Positions 1-15,947 are shown, numbered from the stretch's first letter. The stretch is 41,360 nt of DNA from Ceraceosorus guamensis (GCF_003144195.1 NW_020290119.1:1-41360), one strand, 5' to 3'. Notes: generated by a model from the letters alone, not told the origin. Made by a program: numbers and translations.

Positions 1-1187
1 GGGGGGGGCGCGAAACTCTGGGGGAAGGAACGGTTCGTCAAGATTTGATGAATCCCCATTTTGCCGCACACGCAGAATCACGAATGCAGACCTTGATGAG
101 CATGGCGAGATGCGACGGTGAGGAAGGGAGGGAGGGGGGAGGGCGTCGTTGATCAGCCTGCCAAACCGTGAATCAGCACCACGTCACGTGAACGAGCCAA
201 GCTTGGCTGAGCCCGGTGTTGCTCGATCGTGCTGCATCATGGCTGGTGCTGCAGCATGGCTCGGCGGCAGCGGCGGCGGCGTGTGCGGCGGCGGCAGGAG
301 CGGGTGCGGGTCGGTGCGGCCTCGTCAAGGTGGGCGGTCGACGAGGTGCATGCGTGGACTCACGACTCGCGCGCGACTGTTGTGTGACTGCAGCAAAAGT
401 TTTGCAATTAAGTGTGCATGCTGCAGGCAAGATCGAGCAAGCAGCTGAGTTGAGGGCCCCGCCTGGCTGCCTGCCTGCCTGCCTGCATTCACGAACACGA
501 TTGATTGCATATATGCTGGTGATCTGACGGCCGCGTTCTCGGGTTTGGATTCGGATGGCCCTTCCAACGGCAAGGGGCCACTCTGCTGCTGCTGCTGCTG
601 CTGCTATTAACCGCATCTTTGTCGGCTCCCTCCCTCGGCCTCCATAACGACGGGGCTTCTTGCCGCATCGCGGATACCGAATGCACGAGAAGAGAGGCAG
701 CGAGGCCATCGCCATCTGCATGGCGCAAGTCTCGAGTTTGAGTCAGAGTAGTGCGTCGTAAAGTGCTGTCATGGCGCTTCCTCCGGCGGCTAGCGCGCGC
801 GGAGTCTTGAGTTCTAGCCAATTTACAGTCAGAGTTTGAGTGGTACGGCATCCCAGCTCTCTCAATTAAGTCACCGCAAAGTGAAAGGGTTCTTCTTGAA
901 CTTGGCGCAATGTGAATTAAGCGAGTCGTGAGTTGTGTTCCCAAAATGGATCTGTTAATTGGGCTCGAGGGATGCGGGCACGTACTGTAGATGACTTGAC
1001 CACAACTTGCTTGCATGGCACGAACCCTTTGCGCCCGCGGTTGTGCAGAAGGGTACATTCACAATTCGCCAGCTCGCGAGTACGGTGCCAATCACGAGTC
1101 AATTCAGTACAGCTCCCCGCTGCTGCTGCGAGCGAGATCCAAAGACAAGCCTTGCATTTTCTACACGCCGATGCCGACTTGTGAATG

Positions 1188-1188
<1 letters not shown>

Positions 1189-1225
<37 letters not shown>

Positions 1226-1238
1226 GCAGGCAGGCAGC
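1189..1238. repeat. Tetranucleotide microsatellite (GGCT)n-(GGCA)n
   Basis: About eight GGCT units run straight into four GGCA units. A shorter related tract (GCCT units) lies at about 463-485 on the same strand. This is a simple repeat in non-coding DNA and likely length-variable between strains. Confidence 0.9.
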
Positions 1239-1820
1239 TAGCGAATGGAGCGACGGCGCAACCTCAACCTCGCAACTTCAACCTCGCAACCTCTTGCCTG
1301 CTGCTGCCCCTATCGAACCTCGTACGGCCTTATCGCGCAAAGAGACGATGAAGAAAGCAAGGAGATGGATGGGATATGCATTCTTCGCATTCCGCTATTG
1401 CAAGCCTTGCAGAGATCCGTTTGCGAGCTGCATTCCATTGCACTCGTCACTCCTCGGGCGGAATCTGAGTGGGCCATGTCCATGAAGAAAGGCACGCACG
1501 CCCCCGCCGCTCAACTCGTTGACGCAATTCAAACCTTCTTGCTTGCATTTGATTCAAGATTGCTAGCTGCGATACATATTCACGATTCGGCCCTTCACCT
1601 CCAAACTCGCCTGCCTGGACCACCTCACAGCCGGAGGCCGAGGAGCGCATTCGTGTCAGTGGTGCCTGCTGACCATCTGGATGGATGTATGCCAAGTCTC
1701 CACGATTGCCGATGATGTACCGGTAGCAGCAAAGTCGAACATCTGCGATTACAATCAAAATCACATGCATCAAGTCCCTCGTGCATGTCACTAAATCTTT
1801 AAACACTCAAGACTTCCTTA

Positions 1821-1860
1821 CACTCGTGACTCGTGCGTCACTCGTGCGTGACTCGTGACT
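1821..1860. repeat. Tandem CTCGTG(A/C) motif cluster
   Basis: Forty bases built from four overlapping copies of ACTCGTG(A/C). The exact decamer ACTCGTGACT occurs at 1822-1831 and 1851-1860. The same decamer or its complement recurs in other intergenic regions of the window. The cluster lies about 300 bases upstream of the KRE6-type start codon, so a regulatory role is possible but not shown. Confidence 0.75.
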
Positions 1861-2152
1861 TCATCTTCGCTCCTTGCGACAGCAACCCCTCATCTCTCAT
1901 CTCGCCTCATCTCATTTCATTTCACCTCTTTGCTTTGCACTCATCTAGCGGTCCTACCTTAGCCTGTGCGCTCGCGTGTCGTGCCTCCTATTGACCCACG
2001 CTCGAGCCCACGCCCATCGACCAAAAAGACTGCCATCGGCACTCTTCGCGCCCAACATCTAATTGGTTCGCCCCCCCACCCCCCTTCTTCGGTCTCCATC
2101 CCTTGACAATCGAATCGAATCATCCTGAGCGGAAGCACAGCCAGGCAGCGCC

Positions 2153-4799
2153 ATGGCGTACGCACGCATCAACAATGCACCACCACGCATGATGCCAAAT
2201 AGCACGATGGGGAGCGTCAGCGTGGGCATGCCTTCAGATGTCTCCTCTTCACACATGAGGAAACGCAGCAGAGCAGGAACTTTTGGCAGCGATGAGACTG
2301 GAAGCCAATTCAGTAGCGCTGGTCGCTTCGCAGGCGCTTCCGTCCCCGTCGCTGCGTATTCAAAGGCAGCAGAGGCGGATGATGAGATGGTGAGTGTCAA
2401 GGTGAAGTTCAAGAGGGTGGCAGGGCCAGAAAGACTCTTGACCGAAGAGCATCAGTCGCGATGCTGCATGAATAACCGCGCAACGCCGATGAAACATTTG
2501 ACACGCTCGCGATTGCCCCATCCCCCCCTCTGTTCATCCAGCACGATCCGCGAAACGCCGACAAGCACTCGAGCGAAATCGACTTGCGAGGCTTTCTGAA
2601 CGTCTTGACCTTGGTGGTCATCGGTGGCGCTCTCCTCGTCCTGTTCATGGGTTACCCACTCCTATCACATTTCCTCGGCAAAAAGGACTCCACGAAGGGC
2701 GGATTCAATCTAGGAGGCACAAACGGCACCGGTCAGGTTGGCATCACGCCCGCTATCAGATCTATAGTGGATACCGACACGCCAGAAGCAGCTCGCAAAT
2801 GGAAGGGCTACTTGGGCAACTATCACATCGTCTTTAGCGATGAATTCGAATTGCCCGGCAGGACCTTTTGGCCTGGAGATGATCCTTATTGGGAGGCTGT
2901 AGACATCTGGTATGGAGCTACGGGTGATTACGAATGGTACTCTCCAGAAGCGGTCAACACCACAGACGGCGCTCTGGTCATCACGATGGAGGAGAAACCT
3001 ACACACAATCTCAACTTTAGATCCGGCATGCTTCAAAGCTGGAACAAATTCTGCTATCAAGGAGGATACGTCGAATTTTCGCTTCAAATGCCAGGAACGC
3101 AGCGCACGTCCGGCTACTGGCCAGCAGCGTGGACGATGGCGAATTTGGGTGGGTAGTCGAGCTTGCGCTGCACGGTCCCGCTTCGATCTCTCACCCATGC
3201 TTCCTTTTCGAGGCTCTCAGGTAGACCAGGGTATCTGGCATCGACCGATGTGCGTAGATTCTGGCAGGTCTCGTGATGTCAAGCAGCCCCATACTGACTT
3301 CTGCATCGCCTTTTGCAATCCGCCAACAATGCTCAACAGGGGTGAGTACAATGTCTATGCGTTGGCAAGCTCGTAGAGAATCGCGTTTGACGTCGCTGTG
3401 ACTGGCGTCTTTGTACTCTTCAATTTCCAGAGTGAGCATATCGGACGTGGGTGCTGAGCCATCGAGAAGCATAGCTGACTCACGAAGGATAATCTCTGCT
3501 CAAAAAGATGTGGCCTTACAGTTATCAAGCTTGCGATACGGGGATGCTCCCGAATCAGACCTACGTCAATGGAAGCGGACCTCACTTGGCAATTCACTCC
3601 ACTGGGGAATATCAGCATCCAAAAGGTCAGTCGATCAGTCGAGTCCCTTGTTGCCGCACCACGCCTTTTCCTTTGGCACACTTCTGCGCATCTGCGCATC
3701 TGCTTTCATGCTTTGCCACTAACAGATGCTGATGATAGTGCGCTTCTTTGCTCTACACCTGGGCCCCCTTCCTGCGCAGGTCAACTATCAACGCTGCCTG
3801 GCATGCGGACGCCCTCTTGCACGTGTCCCGGAGAAGACCATCCTGGTCCTGACGTGACCGTAGGGAGGAGCGCGCCAGAGATTGACGTCATCGAAGCGCA
3901 GGTGCAGACTCGAGGCGGCACAAAGCACGTCTTCGCTTCGCAGTCGCTCCAGACGGCTCCTTTTGATGATGCTTACTACTGGAAGAACACGTCCGATGTG
4001 GCAGAGGTGGCGGGCGAGAACACGCGGTACGTCGAATCGGTCGTGTGCTGCAGAAAGGGGAAAGAGGAGCGTCCTCACACACTTCCACTCTCACCCCCAT
4101 CTTTGCCTCCTTAGGTTCAACGACTACGTGGGTGGACCCTTGCAAGAAAGCGTCAGTGCACTCAGCCAGTGCCCGGATGATGGTTACACCAATGCAGGAC
4201 AGCGTTATGTGACGTATGGAATGGAGTACAGCCCGGACTGGAAAGCCGATGGAGGCGGTTCCGTCACGTGGTACGTCGATGGCGAGCGCACCTGGACCGT
4301 GAAAGGCGATGCGATCGGACCGAATCCAGATTTGGATATGGGCCAAAGGACGGTCCCCACTGAGCCGATGACTATTGTGAGTGCTGGATCTCGGGTCCGG
4401 GCTTCCGTGTACAGATGCGTCCGCTCAAGCCATCACCATGTTTCAGGTCATGAACCTTGGCATCAGCCCTCAATTCCAAACCGTCAACTTGCAGACCGGC
4501 AAGGATGACCTGATCTTCCCAGCACAGATGAAGTGAGTGCTGAGTGCCCCTCGACAGCCTCGAAACATCTTGTCCACCACTCTGACCCGAGAGTCCCTCT
4601 TTTGCGGCTGTGCAGAGTCGACTACGTCCGCGTGTACCAGCTCGACGGTCAAGAAGACAAGGTGTCGTGCGACCCGCCTGACCATCCCACGAAAAAGTAC
4701 ATTGAGGACCACCTGAACCTCTACATGAATCCCAATCTCACAAAGTACGCCGATGCTGGCTACCCGGCAGTCAAAAACAAACTCTTGACAGGCTGCTGA
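2153..4799 (+). CDS. KRE6: Beta-glucan synthesis-associated protein, KRE6/SKN1 family
   Basis: Type II membrane protein of the secretory pathway needed for beta-1,6-glucan in the fungal wall. Exons: 2153-2389, 2542-3148, 3221-3249, 3508-3625, 3780-4026, 4115-4376, 4447-4532, 4616-4799, giving 589 residues. A Ser-rich cytosolic tail precedes one membrane segment at about 98-120, then a GH16-like lumenal domain. Recognised family motifs are SGYWPAAWTMANLG, WPYSYQACDTG, SCTCPGEDHPGP and EIDVIEAQ (the GH16 ExDxxE acids E364, D366, E369), followed by the C-terminal VDYVRVYQLDG. It is shorter than yeast Kre6 (about 720) because of the short N-terminus. The start ATG sits in a good context (GCGCCATGG) and is the first ATG after 1787. 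The 29-nt third exon and the junction after it are the weakest part: the Gly usual in TDGxWPYSY is missing. An A-rich AATAATAAGA at about 4978 may be the poly(A) signal. KRE6 versus SKN1 cannot be decided. Confidence 0.93.
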
Positions 4800-5927
4800 A
4801 GCGATCGAGCTTTCGGCCCGCTCGCTGCTCAGCTGCCCCCTTCCTCCTTACCACACACACCTCCGTCGCTCTTTTGGCCCCGATCCACCTCATATCGATT
4901 ACTGGACTCTTTGCATTCCTAGAAGCTGGCCCCGTTCCCTTTCAATGTTCCCTCTGATCGCAAATCACATCGTCTGGAAATAATAAGATTTATTCTTGCT
5001 CCATGCATGCATGCCGTTCGCCGCCGTCAGCGTGCGTGGGTGTCGCACCTCGCGAAGCGACCTTGACCCCACTGCACTCGATGTTCCACTTAGTGTGCTG
5101 GGTGTGCGAGTCGCAGTCGCAGTCGCGATGGAGGAGAGTGCAAATTTTCAAAAGGGGCGCGGCTTTCAGATTCGGTAGTACGGATTCACGACTGCTGGGT
5201 GTGATAGCGTGCCCGCGCCATACCTACCTAGCTGACCCCATCCCATCCAAATCGTCTGCATGCTTGGCCTGTAGCCCAGCCCAGCGTCTCCGCGTCACGT
5301 CAGAAAACTCTCGACAAAATCAACAACAATTTTGCCGCACCCTGCCAGCCCGCCCGCCCGCCGCTCGACGCGCAATCTCATCATCATCATCATCCATCAT
5401 CAGGGGGCTGCATATATGCGCGCGCGCGTCGCACAAGCCACTCAACTTGCGGCTGCGCGGCGCGGCGCTGCGCTGCGCAATAAGCGGACGATCGAGAGAG
5501 AGAGGCGGTGTGGCCTATAGCTGCGCTTGCATGGGAGAGACGAGATGTGCTCAGCACAGGGCCGCCTGTATGAGGCAAGTCGCGGCATCAGAGCGAGCGG
5601 GACATGAGGTGGAGTGCACGCGCGCCCGTAATGTACGTATGCGTCGCACGTAGAACAAGGCGGCGCGTTACGGTGGAGCGGTGCTGCGTGGATGCCAAGC
5701 GGCTGAACCCCCTCTTGCGGAATCAAGCAGGATGGAGGGGGCGACCCAGCAGCAGCAGCAGCAGCAGCAGCAGCGATTCATCGATCTTGATCAGGCGAGA
5801 TCGCGGACGACCCTGTGGAGCATCACGCCGCGCAGGACATGATGGATTCAAGCGCATTCACTCGCCCACTCGCCACCTTCACCATCCCTCCATCACTCAC
5901 CTCACCCCGTCCTGCATTTTTTCCAAC
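4800..5927. other. Intergenic: KRE6 3' UTR and PEP4 promoter
   Basis: Start holds a C/T-rich 3' UTR and an A/T-rich possible poly(A) site near 4978-4990. No protein-like frame is seen. Simple repeats are (TCA)n at about 5379-5400, GCGC-rich sequence at about 5418-5475 and (CAG)n at about 5747-5774. From 5860 the strand turns into a C/T-rich leader that ends at the PEP4 ATG; no ATG lies between 5842 and the start codon. Confidence 0.6.
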
Positions 5928-7570
<1,643 letters not shown>

Positions 7571-8182
7571 ACTCCGCGCGCGACGCATGGGTCGAATGAT
7601 GTTGCACGCGACTCGAGATGCACAGAGAGGGCGAGCTTGCCCCATTCTTGTCCCCTCCGTCTTGTCAATGGTGCTTCACTGAGCTAGGAGGCTGTACCCT
7701 TGAGCGGATCACGCATCATCACTTTTTGGAAATTCACACGTTGATGACAAGATCACTTGCAACGAATGACATGCCTTTGGATGAGAAGCGTCAACGGCGT
7801 ACTGCGTTGTGCGCCGCGCATGACGCCGCCGCATGAGCGGCATGACGGAGGAAACAGATGATTTTTTGCGCTCTTTTCGATTTTGCTTCTTATTGCTCTC
7901 TCTCTCTCTCTCTCGCTTTCTCTACTGACCGCAAGGATGAAGCATCAAAGCGAACATTCGATCGAGACACGCCCTTAGCTGCACCCGACGTGGCCCGGAT
8001 CACGCTCTCCGCCCCATCCCCACCCCCCTCCGAAAATCGGAGAGCATTGTGGGATGGGCAATCGCAACATTCGAATTAGCCTACGTGTTTGGGGGGAGAG
8101 GCCATTGCGCTGCTCTTTTTCGGGCGCGACGGCAAGTACGTGGGCGGCGCTACGGGCAGCTCTCGCGCGCGCGCGCGCGCAC
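7571..8182. other. Convergent 3' regions of PEP4 and the 8183 gene
   Basis: No gene-like frame. It contains (CT)n at about 7893-7915 and a (GC)n tract at about 8164-8180 that could adopt Z-DNA, directly beside the stop codon of the minus-strand gene at 8183. Confidence 0.55.
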
Positions 8183-8855
8183 TCAATCGATGCCGCGCTT
8201 GATGCGCTCTAGCTCGTGTTTCCAGGATTTGAACAGTTCGATGCTGCGGGGGTGTGTGTGGGTGGGGTGATTTGGGGAAAGAGCGAAGAATTTGAAGTTA
8301 GCGGGGCTCGAGAGATTTGCACCGTGGGGGGGGGGGGGGGGGAAGTGCGGTGGGGCGACCAAAAGTGCCCGCCCGGCGCAAGAGTGGTGCAGGCAGGCAG
8401 GCAGAGCACGCACGCATGGCAGCCAGCCAGTACTCAAACTCACCCTTCTTTTCCCTTTTTGAAATCTCCCTCTCTTCCTAGCGTCTCCCTCTCCGCTTCG
8501 AACATGCCAATCACCTCATCCAACACGCTCTCCAACTTGTTCAGCTTCTCTCCCAATGCAAACGTGTTCTCCACGCTTCGACCTATGGAATCGCCCACCT
8601 CTCGACGAAGGTTGGGATCGGCTTGATTGTGCTGCGTGTGAGGATGCACGCCTCCTGGATTTTCTGCGCTCGGCTCCGGACCTGGGTTGGAAAAGGGGTT
8701 GGGGAATTTGCTGAGAGAGAGAGGGAGGAAGGAGGAGCAGGAGCAGGAGCAGGAGGAGCAGGAGGAGGTGAGAGTATGCCCTACGTACCTTCTTTGGATT
8801 GGTTGGAGGGGAGGGTTAGAGATGGATGAACTTACTTGTCGATGGTGTCGGCCAT
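8183..8855 (-). CDS. Small coiled-coil protein, unrecognised
   Basis: I do not recognise this protein. The model was assembled from three exons on the minus strand: 8855-8836, 8710-8444 and 8243-8183, with GT...AG introns whose phases (2 and 2) join into one 115-residue frame ending at TGA. The N-terminal 45 residues are Pro/Asn/His-rich and include an NPF tripeptide. Residues about 46-90 form a heptad-like helix with regular Leu/Val spacing (VGDSIGRSVENTF, KLNKLESVLDEVIGMF). The third exon encodes a second amphipathic helix (ELFKSWKHELERIKRG). Both helices stay in frame across intron 2, which is good evidence that the gene is real. Size and helical make-up would fit a small subunit of a complex (kinetochore, tethering or Mediator type), but this is a guess. 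It is divergent from SNF1, 1.9 kb away. Confidence 0.68.
8327..8342. repeat. Run of 16 G within an intron of the 8183-8855 gene
   Basis: Sixteen consecutive G on the plus strand read as C16 in the sense direction of the minus-strand gene and lie inside its second intron (8443-8244). Intron 1 of the same gene carries a purine tract (GGAGCA repeats, 8727-8768), i.e. a pyrimidine tract in the transcript. Confidence 0.85.
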
Positions 8856-10754
8856 GATGACTTGTGTCTGTTTAGAAATCCTCGCAAGAGTGGGATGTGC
8901 CTTTTGATCTCGCACAAAGAATGTGGGATGAATGAGGCTTGTTGAGGGTGCGGAATAGAGAAGCAGATGAGTGAGCGGAATGGAGGTGTGTGTGTGTGCA
9001 CAGCTTGGATAGCGAAGTCACGAATGCCATGCTTGGAGCAGGAATGCGAATCAAAGCGCCCCTCAAATCCTGACGAAAGCCTGCAGCAGCAGCAGCAGCA
9101 AGTCATGCACCTGCATCGCTTGACCTCACCTCCACAAGGCATCTCATCTCATCACATCTCGCGCGCGCGCGCCCTCGAGTTGCGCCCCGCCGCTTACCGT
9201 CGTCGATCAGATCGATCACTTGACTTTTTTGCCCTCAGCAGCGGCGACGAGCGAGAAGAGCCTCATCGATCACGCTTGCTCTCTTTTCCCAGGACGAGAC
9301 CTTCTCCCAACGTCGTAGAAGTCGTTCACAGAGTCGACAAGCAAGCCCTAGACGGCGAGATCAGCGATGCGAATGCGAATGCGAATGCGAATGCGAGCGT
9401 GACTTGATCGTATGAAACAGCGGTCCCGCACGACCCCTTCAGCATGCATCACCAGCGCGGCGTTCGTGCCTCGCTGCTGGATTCGTGTATCAAGATTCGT
9501 GATTGCATGGCAAGCGTGAGAAGCGATGACGTAACGTGTGTTTGCGTGTTCCTTCAGTCACGAGTTCAGCTCGAACGCAAGAATAACCCTGAATCAAATG
9601 AATGAACGAATTCGTGATTGGATCTTGGAACAACACGGTGCTGGTGCTGGTGCAAGTCGTGAGTCGCGTGACTCGTGGGTCTGCATCACGGCTCGTGAGG
9701 TGCAAATAAGCGACAGTCGGTCGATCGCTAATCATGTTGAATGGCTGGCTAGCCTGTTGATGGTCATTCTGATTCACATTCGCGATTCTTCTTCCGGCTC
9801 ACGCAACTTGACTGTAGCCTAGGCATAGCTGGGCCGAGGCCAAGAGGACAGGCGCGCAGTTGTGAGCAAGTAGCAGTCACGAATACATCAGGTTATCGAT
9901 CGATCGATCGAAGGCAAAGGGGCAGGCAGCTGTTGTGCTGGTTAGTGCGAGCCGTGCGTGCGTGTATATGAGCACCTCGAAAGAGATGATCGAGTCAAAA
10001 GTCGTGAGTGAGTCTTGAGTCACGAGTCTGATCATGAGTTGATGAGTTTTTTATGATGATTCAAGATTCACGATTGGGTAAAAAGCCGATCACGTGGTTC
10101 CTTTCAGCTATCTGGATTCACCCACCATTCGAAATTGCGTCACACGTACGCGCGCGCTCAACGTCGAAGCTCGCGCGGGCATCAGCAGCTGCTATGGCAT
10201 GCGGTTGCAGCGCGCCGCTGATGATGATGCTGGTGCTGCTGACTCGTGACTGTCCGTCCGTCAGACAGCGGCACCGCCATCCATGCATGCAAGCAAGCTA
10301 CACCTCGACTCTGACTCTGACTCTGACTCTGACTCTGACGGGACGCTCACACATCTCATGACTTGCAAATGTCTTGCCTTGCGATAGGAGTACACTCGGC
10401 ACACTCACAACAACCCTCACCCCAACATTCGCCTTGAGCTGCGCCGTCTCCGCAAGGCCCATCTCGTCACGCCAGATCCCTGACCAGCCATCCCCTTCCG
10501 GCTTTGGCGTGCCGAGCGCGAGTGAGCAAGAGGTGTCGTCGACAACAACATCTTGTCCTTCGAACAAGCCATTCGCCTCGGCAGGCGCACACCGCCCATT
10601 TAGCTGACTAGCAAAGTGGGGCCTAGAGCATGTAGCTCTTTCTGCAGATAGCTCTTAGTCCACTACGCCCAAGATCCAGCAGTGCTATTTCGCTTATCAG
10701 TAACCTCGACTCGGATTACGCGCCTGCTCATCTTGTGCGCACTCGCCTCTCGCC
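8856..10754. other. Divergent intergenic region, small coiled-coil gene / SNF1
   Basis: No protein-like frame seen. This 1.9 kb separates two divergently transcribed genes and should hold both promoters. Repeats: (CAG)n 9083-9099, (GCGAAT)n about 9367-9393, (CGAT)n 9897-9911 and (CTCTGA)n about 10310-10338. It is the densest area for the dispersed TCGTGA decamers (see the separate entry). A TCACGTGG box lies at about 10089. Confidence 0.55.
9495..10251. repeat. Cluster of dispersed TCGTGA decamers
   Basis: Exact copies: ATTCGTGATT at 9495-9504 and 9610-9619, AGTCACGAGT at 9556-9565 and 10018-10027, ATTCACGATT at 10066-10075, ACTCGTGACT at 10242-10251. Several one-mismatch copies lie between them (for example around 9655-9700, 9870 and 10000). 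They are dispersed, in both orientations and not tandem, so they look like binding sites or remnants of a short amplified sequence rather than a microsatellite. Confidence 0.75.
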
Positions 10755-13646
<2,892 letters not shown>

Positions 13647-14292
13647 TGCCATCGGCCAACGAGCGGATCAAGCTCGCCGATGAAACATGCCAAGGGGGGG
13701 GGGAAGAGTAAAGCAGGAGCGGGACGTCAGACTCCTTTCATGCGGCACACGAATACCAGCGGACTGGATTCTGACAGATCCGCCACTGCTTCCTGCACTC
13801 CGACGCACCTCCTTTCCCACACTGCCCTTTCTCTGTCCCCTCCTGGGCCTCACTCATCATCCACCCTTCTTCTTGCCATCTCCGATTGCGCGCACACGTG
13901 TTGCGGAAAGGCTGCCTGTACTGTAGAACAACCTCAACCTCACGAATCGACACTTGTATTCAGATCGACACGCTGCGGACTCCCATCGAGCTACCAGCGG
14001 GTGTAGCAGCTGCCTGGTTCTGCCCCACCATCCGCCTCGTCTACCTACCTTCACAGAGCTCCCCTCCCCCCGCTCTTCATCGCTCGACACGAGTGGGCTA
14101 ATTTGTGTATATTTGCGGCCCCCCCCCTGCGGTCTCGCAAGGAATGGAGTCAGATGGGTCGCGCGCGCACTTTGCGGGCAACTCCAATGCCAAGCTGAAG
14201 TTGTCCTGTGCTGTGCGTTGCAGAATAGCCCCCAGGCCCGACCTGACCCGACCTGACCGCGCCTTCGGGCTTTACCTTGTGCAGGGCCAAAG

Positions 14293-15488
14293 ATTCACGA
14301 CGGGGGCACTCACTCACGACTACGACTACGACTCACACTACTACAACTCGCGACCGACGCACAACTACTCGTGACTGTACGCGTGCGCGTGCGCATTCTT
14401 GATTGTGAATTGAAAGGGCCGGGAGGGGGGCCCGCGCCATTTGCGACCGTTGTTTCTCGCACGCACGCACGCACGCACGCACGCGGGCCTTATCGCGGGT
14501 CTTCAAAAGTCTAGAACAGAAGCAGGCGGCCAGGCGGCGCTCCCTACTCGTGGCATTTTGATTTGAGAGCTGAGGATCTGTCTGCATGGCCCGCGTCTGC
14601 GTGGTAAGGTACTGTAAGTGCAAGTCCAAGTCGTTAGTTGAGTGTTGGGTCTACATTACGTGCGGAGCTTGTGCTTTGGCGAAAGCTAGGGAGACTTTTA
14701 CAAGCTCGGCATTTCAAGACTTGACGCTTTGTGATTTTGGAGCGGATCTAGCAATGATAAGAGATGAACGATGCATCACAGACAGTGCCTCACTTTTTTG
14801 GCTATAGTAGTACGCTGCTGGGCCGATCACGTCGCGGACTTGACACTCAAACTCCACGACTTGACGCGCGAGAAGGATTCACATTCGCGTTTGCCGCACC
14901 GTTCTGATCTGGCCAAGAGGAGATGTACATTCGTGATTCTTGATTCGCAGAGGCTGTGTTGCCCATGAAGCACGTGTTTAGAGTCACTCGAGTAATAAGG
15001 CTCTGGCTGTTGCACCACTCGTGAGTCGTGACAGAGCTTGATGCATGCACCGATCGGAGGCATGGCATAGGTGACCCCAGCTTTTGTTGAGGACCCCCCC
15101 CCCCCCTAGCTCAAACTTCGAGCAATTGGACATCGAGCAGGATGAATTGAACACTGGCGTATCAGGCGTTTTCGCTGCACGTCTGCAATCACTCGACAAA
15201 TGTACGCAACCAAGGTCGCTGATCAATCGTGTGCCTCGTAACAGGTCCTTCGGTATGCATCATCATGATCAGAATGTGCTACAGTACACAGCAGGGGAAC
15301 TAGTGACTGCTCCTCTGCAAACGTTCGCGAGAGCAGAGCGCAGACGAACAAGCTCCGCATGCTGTGCGTGATTCACGAACCATCATGCATAATGCCAGAG
15401 GATGCGTGCGTACACGCACGAGGTTGACGCTGCAAGAAACTTCATCAGAAAGAATCGTGAACAATCACGAATAATTTGAATCACGAAT
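14293..15488. repeat. Second cluster of dispersed TCGTGA decamers
   Basis: Exact copies: ACTCGTGACT 14367-14376, ATTCGTGATT 14929-14938, AATCACGAAT 15463-15472 and 15479-15488. Near copies include ATTCACGAC at 14293-14301, ACTCACGAC at 14312-14320, ACTCGTGAGTCGTGA around 15017-15031 and GATTCACGAAC near 15370. A stretch at 15453-15488 has three copies in 36 bases. Confidence 0.72.
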
Positions 15489-15567
15489 AAAGAGTCGAGG
15501 ATTGCGCGCAGCCGAATTGCTGGCATAAACTTTCATCAGCAGCTTGAAAGCGCAGCGGATGATACTC

Positions 15568-15609
15568 ACGACTGTATGCACAGTCGTGTACGACTGTATG
15601 CACAGTCGT
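15568..15609. repeat. Tandemly duplicated 20-nt hairpin
   Basis: Two identical 20-mers, 15568-15587 and 15590-15609, are separated by GT. Each is an inverted repeat: arm ACGACTGT, loop ATGC, arm ACAGTCGT (8 perfect base pairs). Flanks are CTC before and GAATC after, so the unit edges resemble the dispersed TCACGA/TCGTGA motif. Two hairpins could form side by side, or a larger cruciform across both copies. Confidence 0.85.
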
Positions 15610-15921
15610 GAATCAAATGCAGTCAAAGAGTGCAGTACATACCCATCCCTTGCCTACGTGCACCTACACATGCGGTCGCGCGAAATGTTCCACATCTCGA
15701 TTGACTCAACAACTTTCGCATCTGCTGTCTCTGGTCTTATTTGCTGTTGGCGACTCGCACAAGAGAGAGCGGCGCTTGCAATTAAGTGAGAATGGCACAC
15801 AGCGGTTTGCTCGAGGTGAGCTACGTGGGAAAAAGAGTCCACATCGAGCCCTCGCTCGCCCTACCCCCTATACAGAGTCCCCCAGAAAAGTTGGTCCGCA
15901 GCGGGAAGGACTGGGCGTGTG

Positions 15922-15947
15922 GGGGTCGACCCCGCATGCGATAAAAG
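15922..15947. promoter_or_regulatory. 12-bp palindrome next to a TATA-like box
   Basis: GGGGTCGACCCC (15922-15933) is a perfect palindrome, followed directly by the palindrome GCATGC (15934-15939) and by ATAAAAG (15941-15947). A further small inverted repeat, GGGGGA-GCA-TCCCCC, lies at 15958-15972, and the strand then becomes C/T-rich. The arrangement resembles a core promoter pointing right, but no open frame of note follows. Confidence 0.35.

Larger units (their letters stand above)
1..2152. other. Gene-free repeat-rich region and KRE6 upstream region
   Basis: No reading frame here resembles a protein; the open frames are arginine-, alanine- or serine-rich and overlap on both strands. It holds (CTG)n at about 583-604, a (GGCT)n/(GGCA)n tract at 1189-1238, an E-box TCACGTGA at 184-191, and the dispersed decamers AATCACGAAT (76-85) and ATTCACGATT (1578-1587). 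From about 1860 to 2152 the top strand is C/T-rich with CTCAT repeats, and 1787-2152 has no ATG. That part is probably promoter and 5' leader of the gene starting at 2153. Confidence 0.6.

Noticed and set aside
173-721. 182-codon minus-strand frame with poly-Ala
   Set aside because: The Ala run comes from GC-rich triplet repeats and the frame overlaps four others; no protein-like pattern.
1821-1860. CRISPR-like or telomere-like array
   Set aside because: Units are overlapping and short with no spacers; the organism is eukaryotic and the motif is not a telomere repeat.
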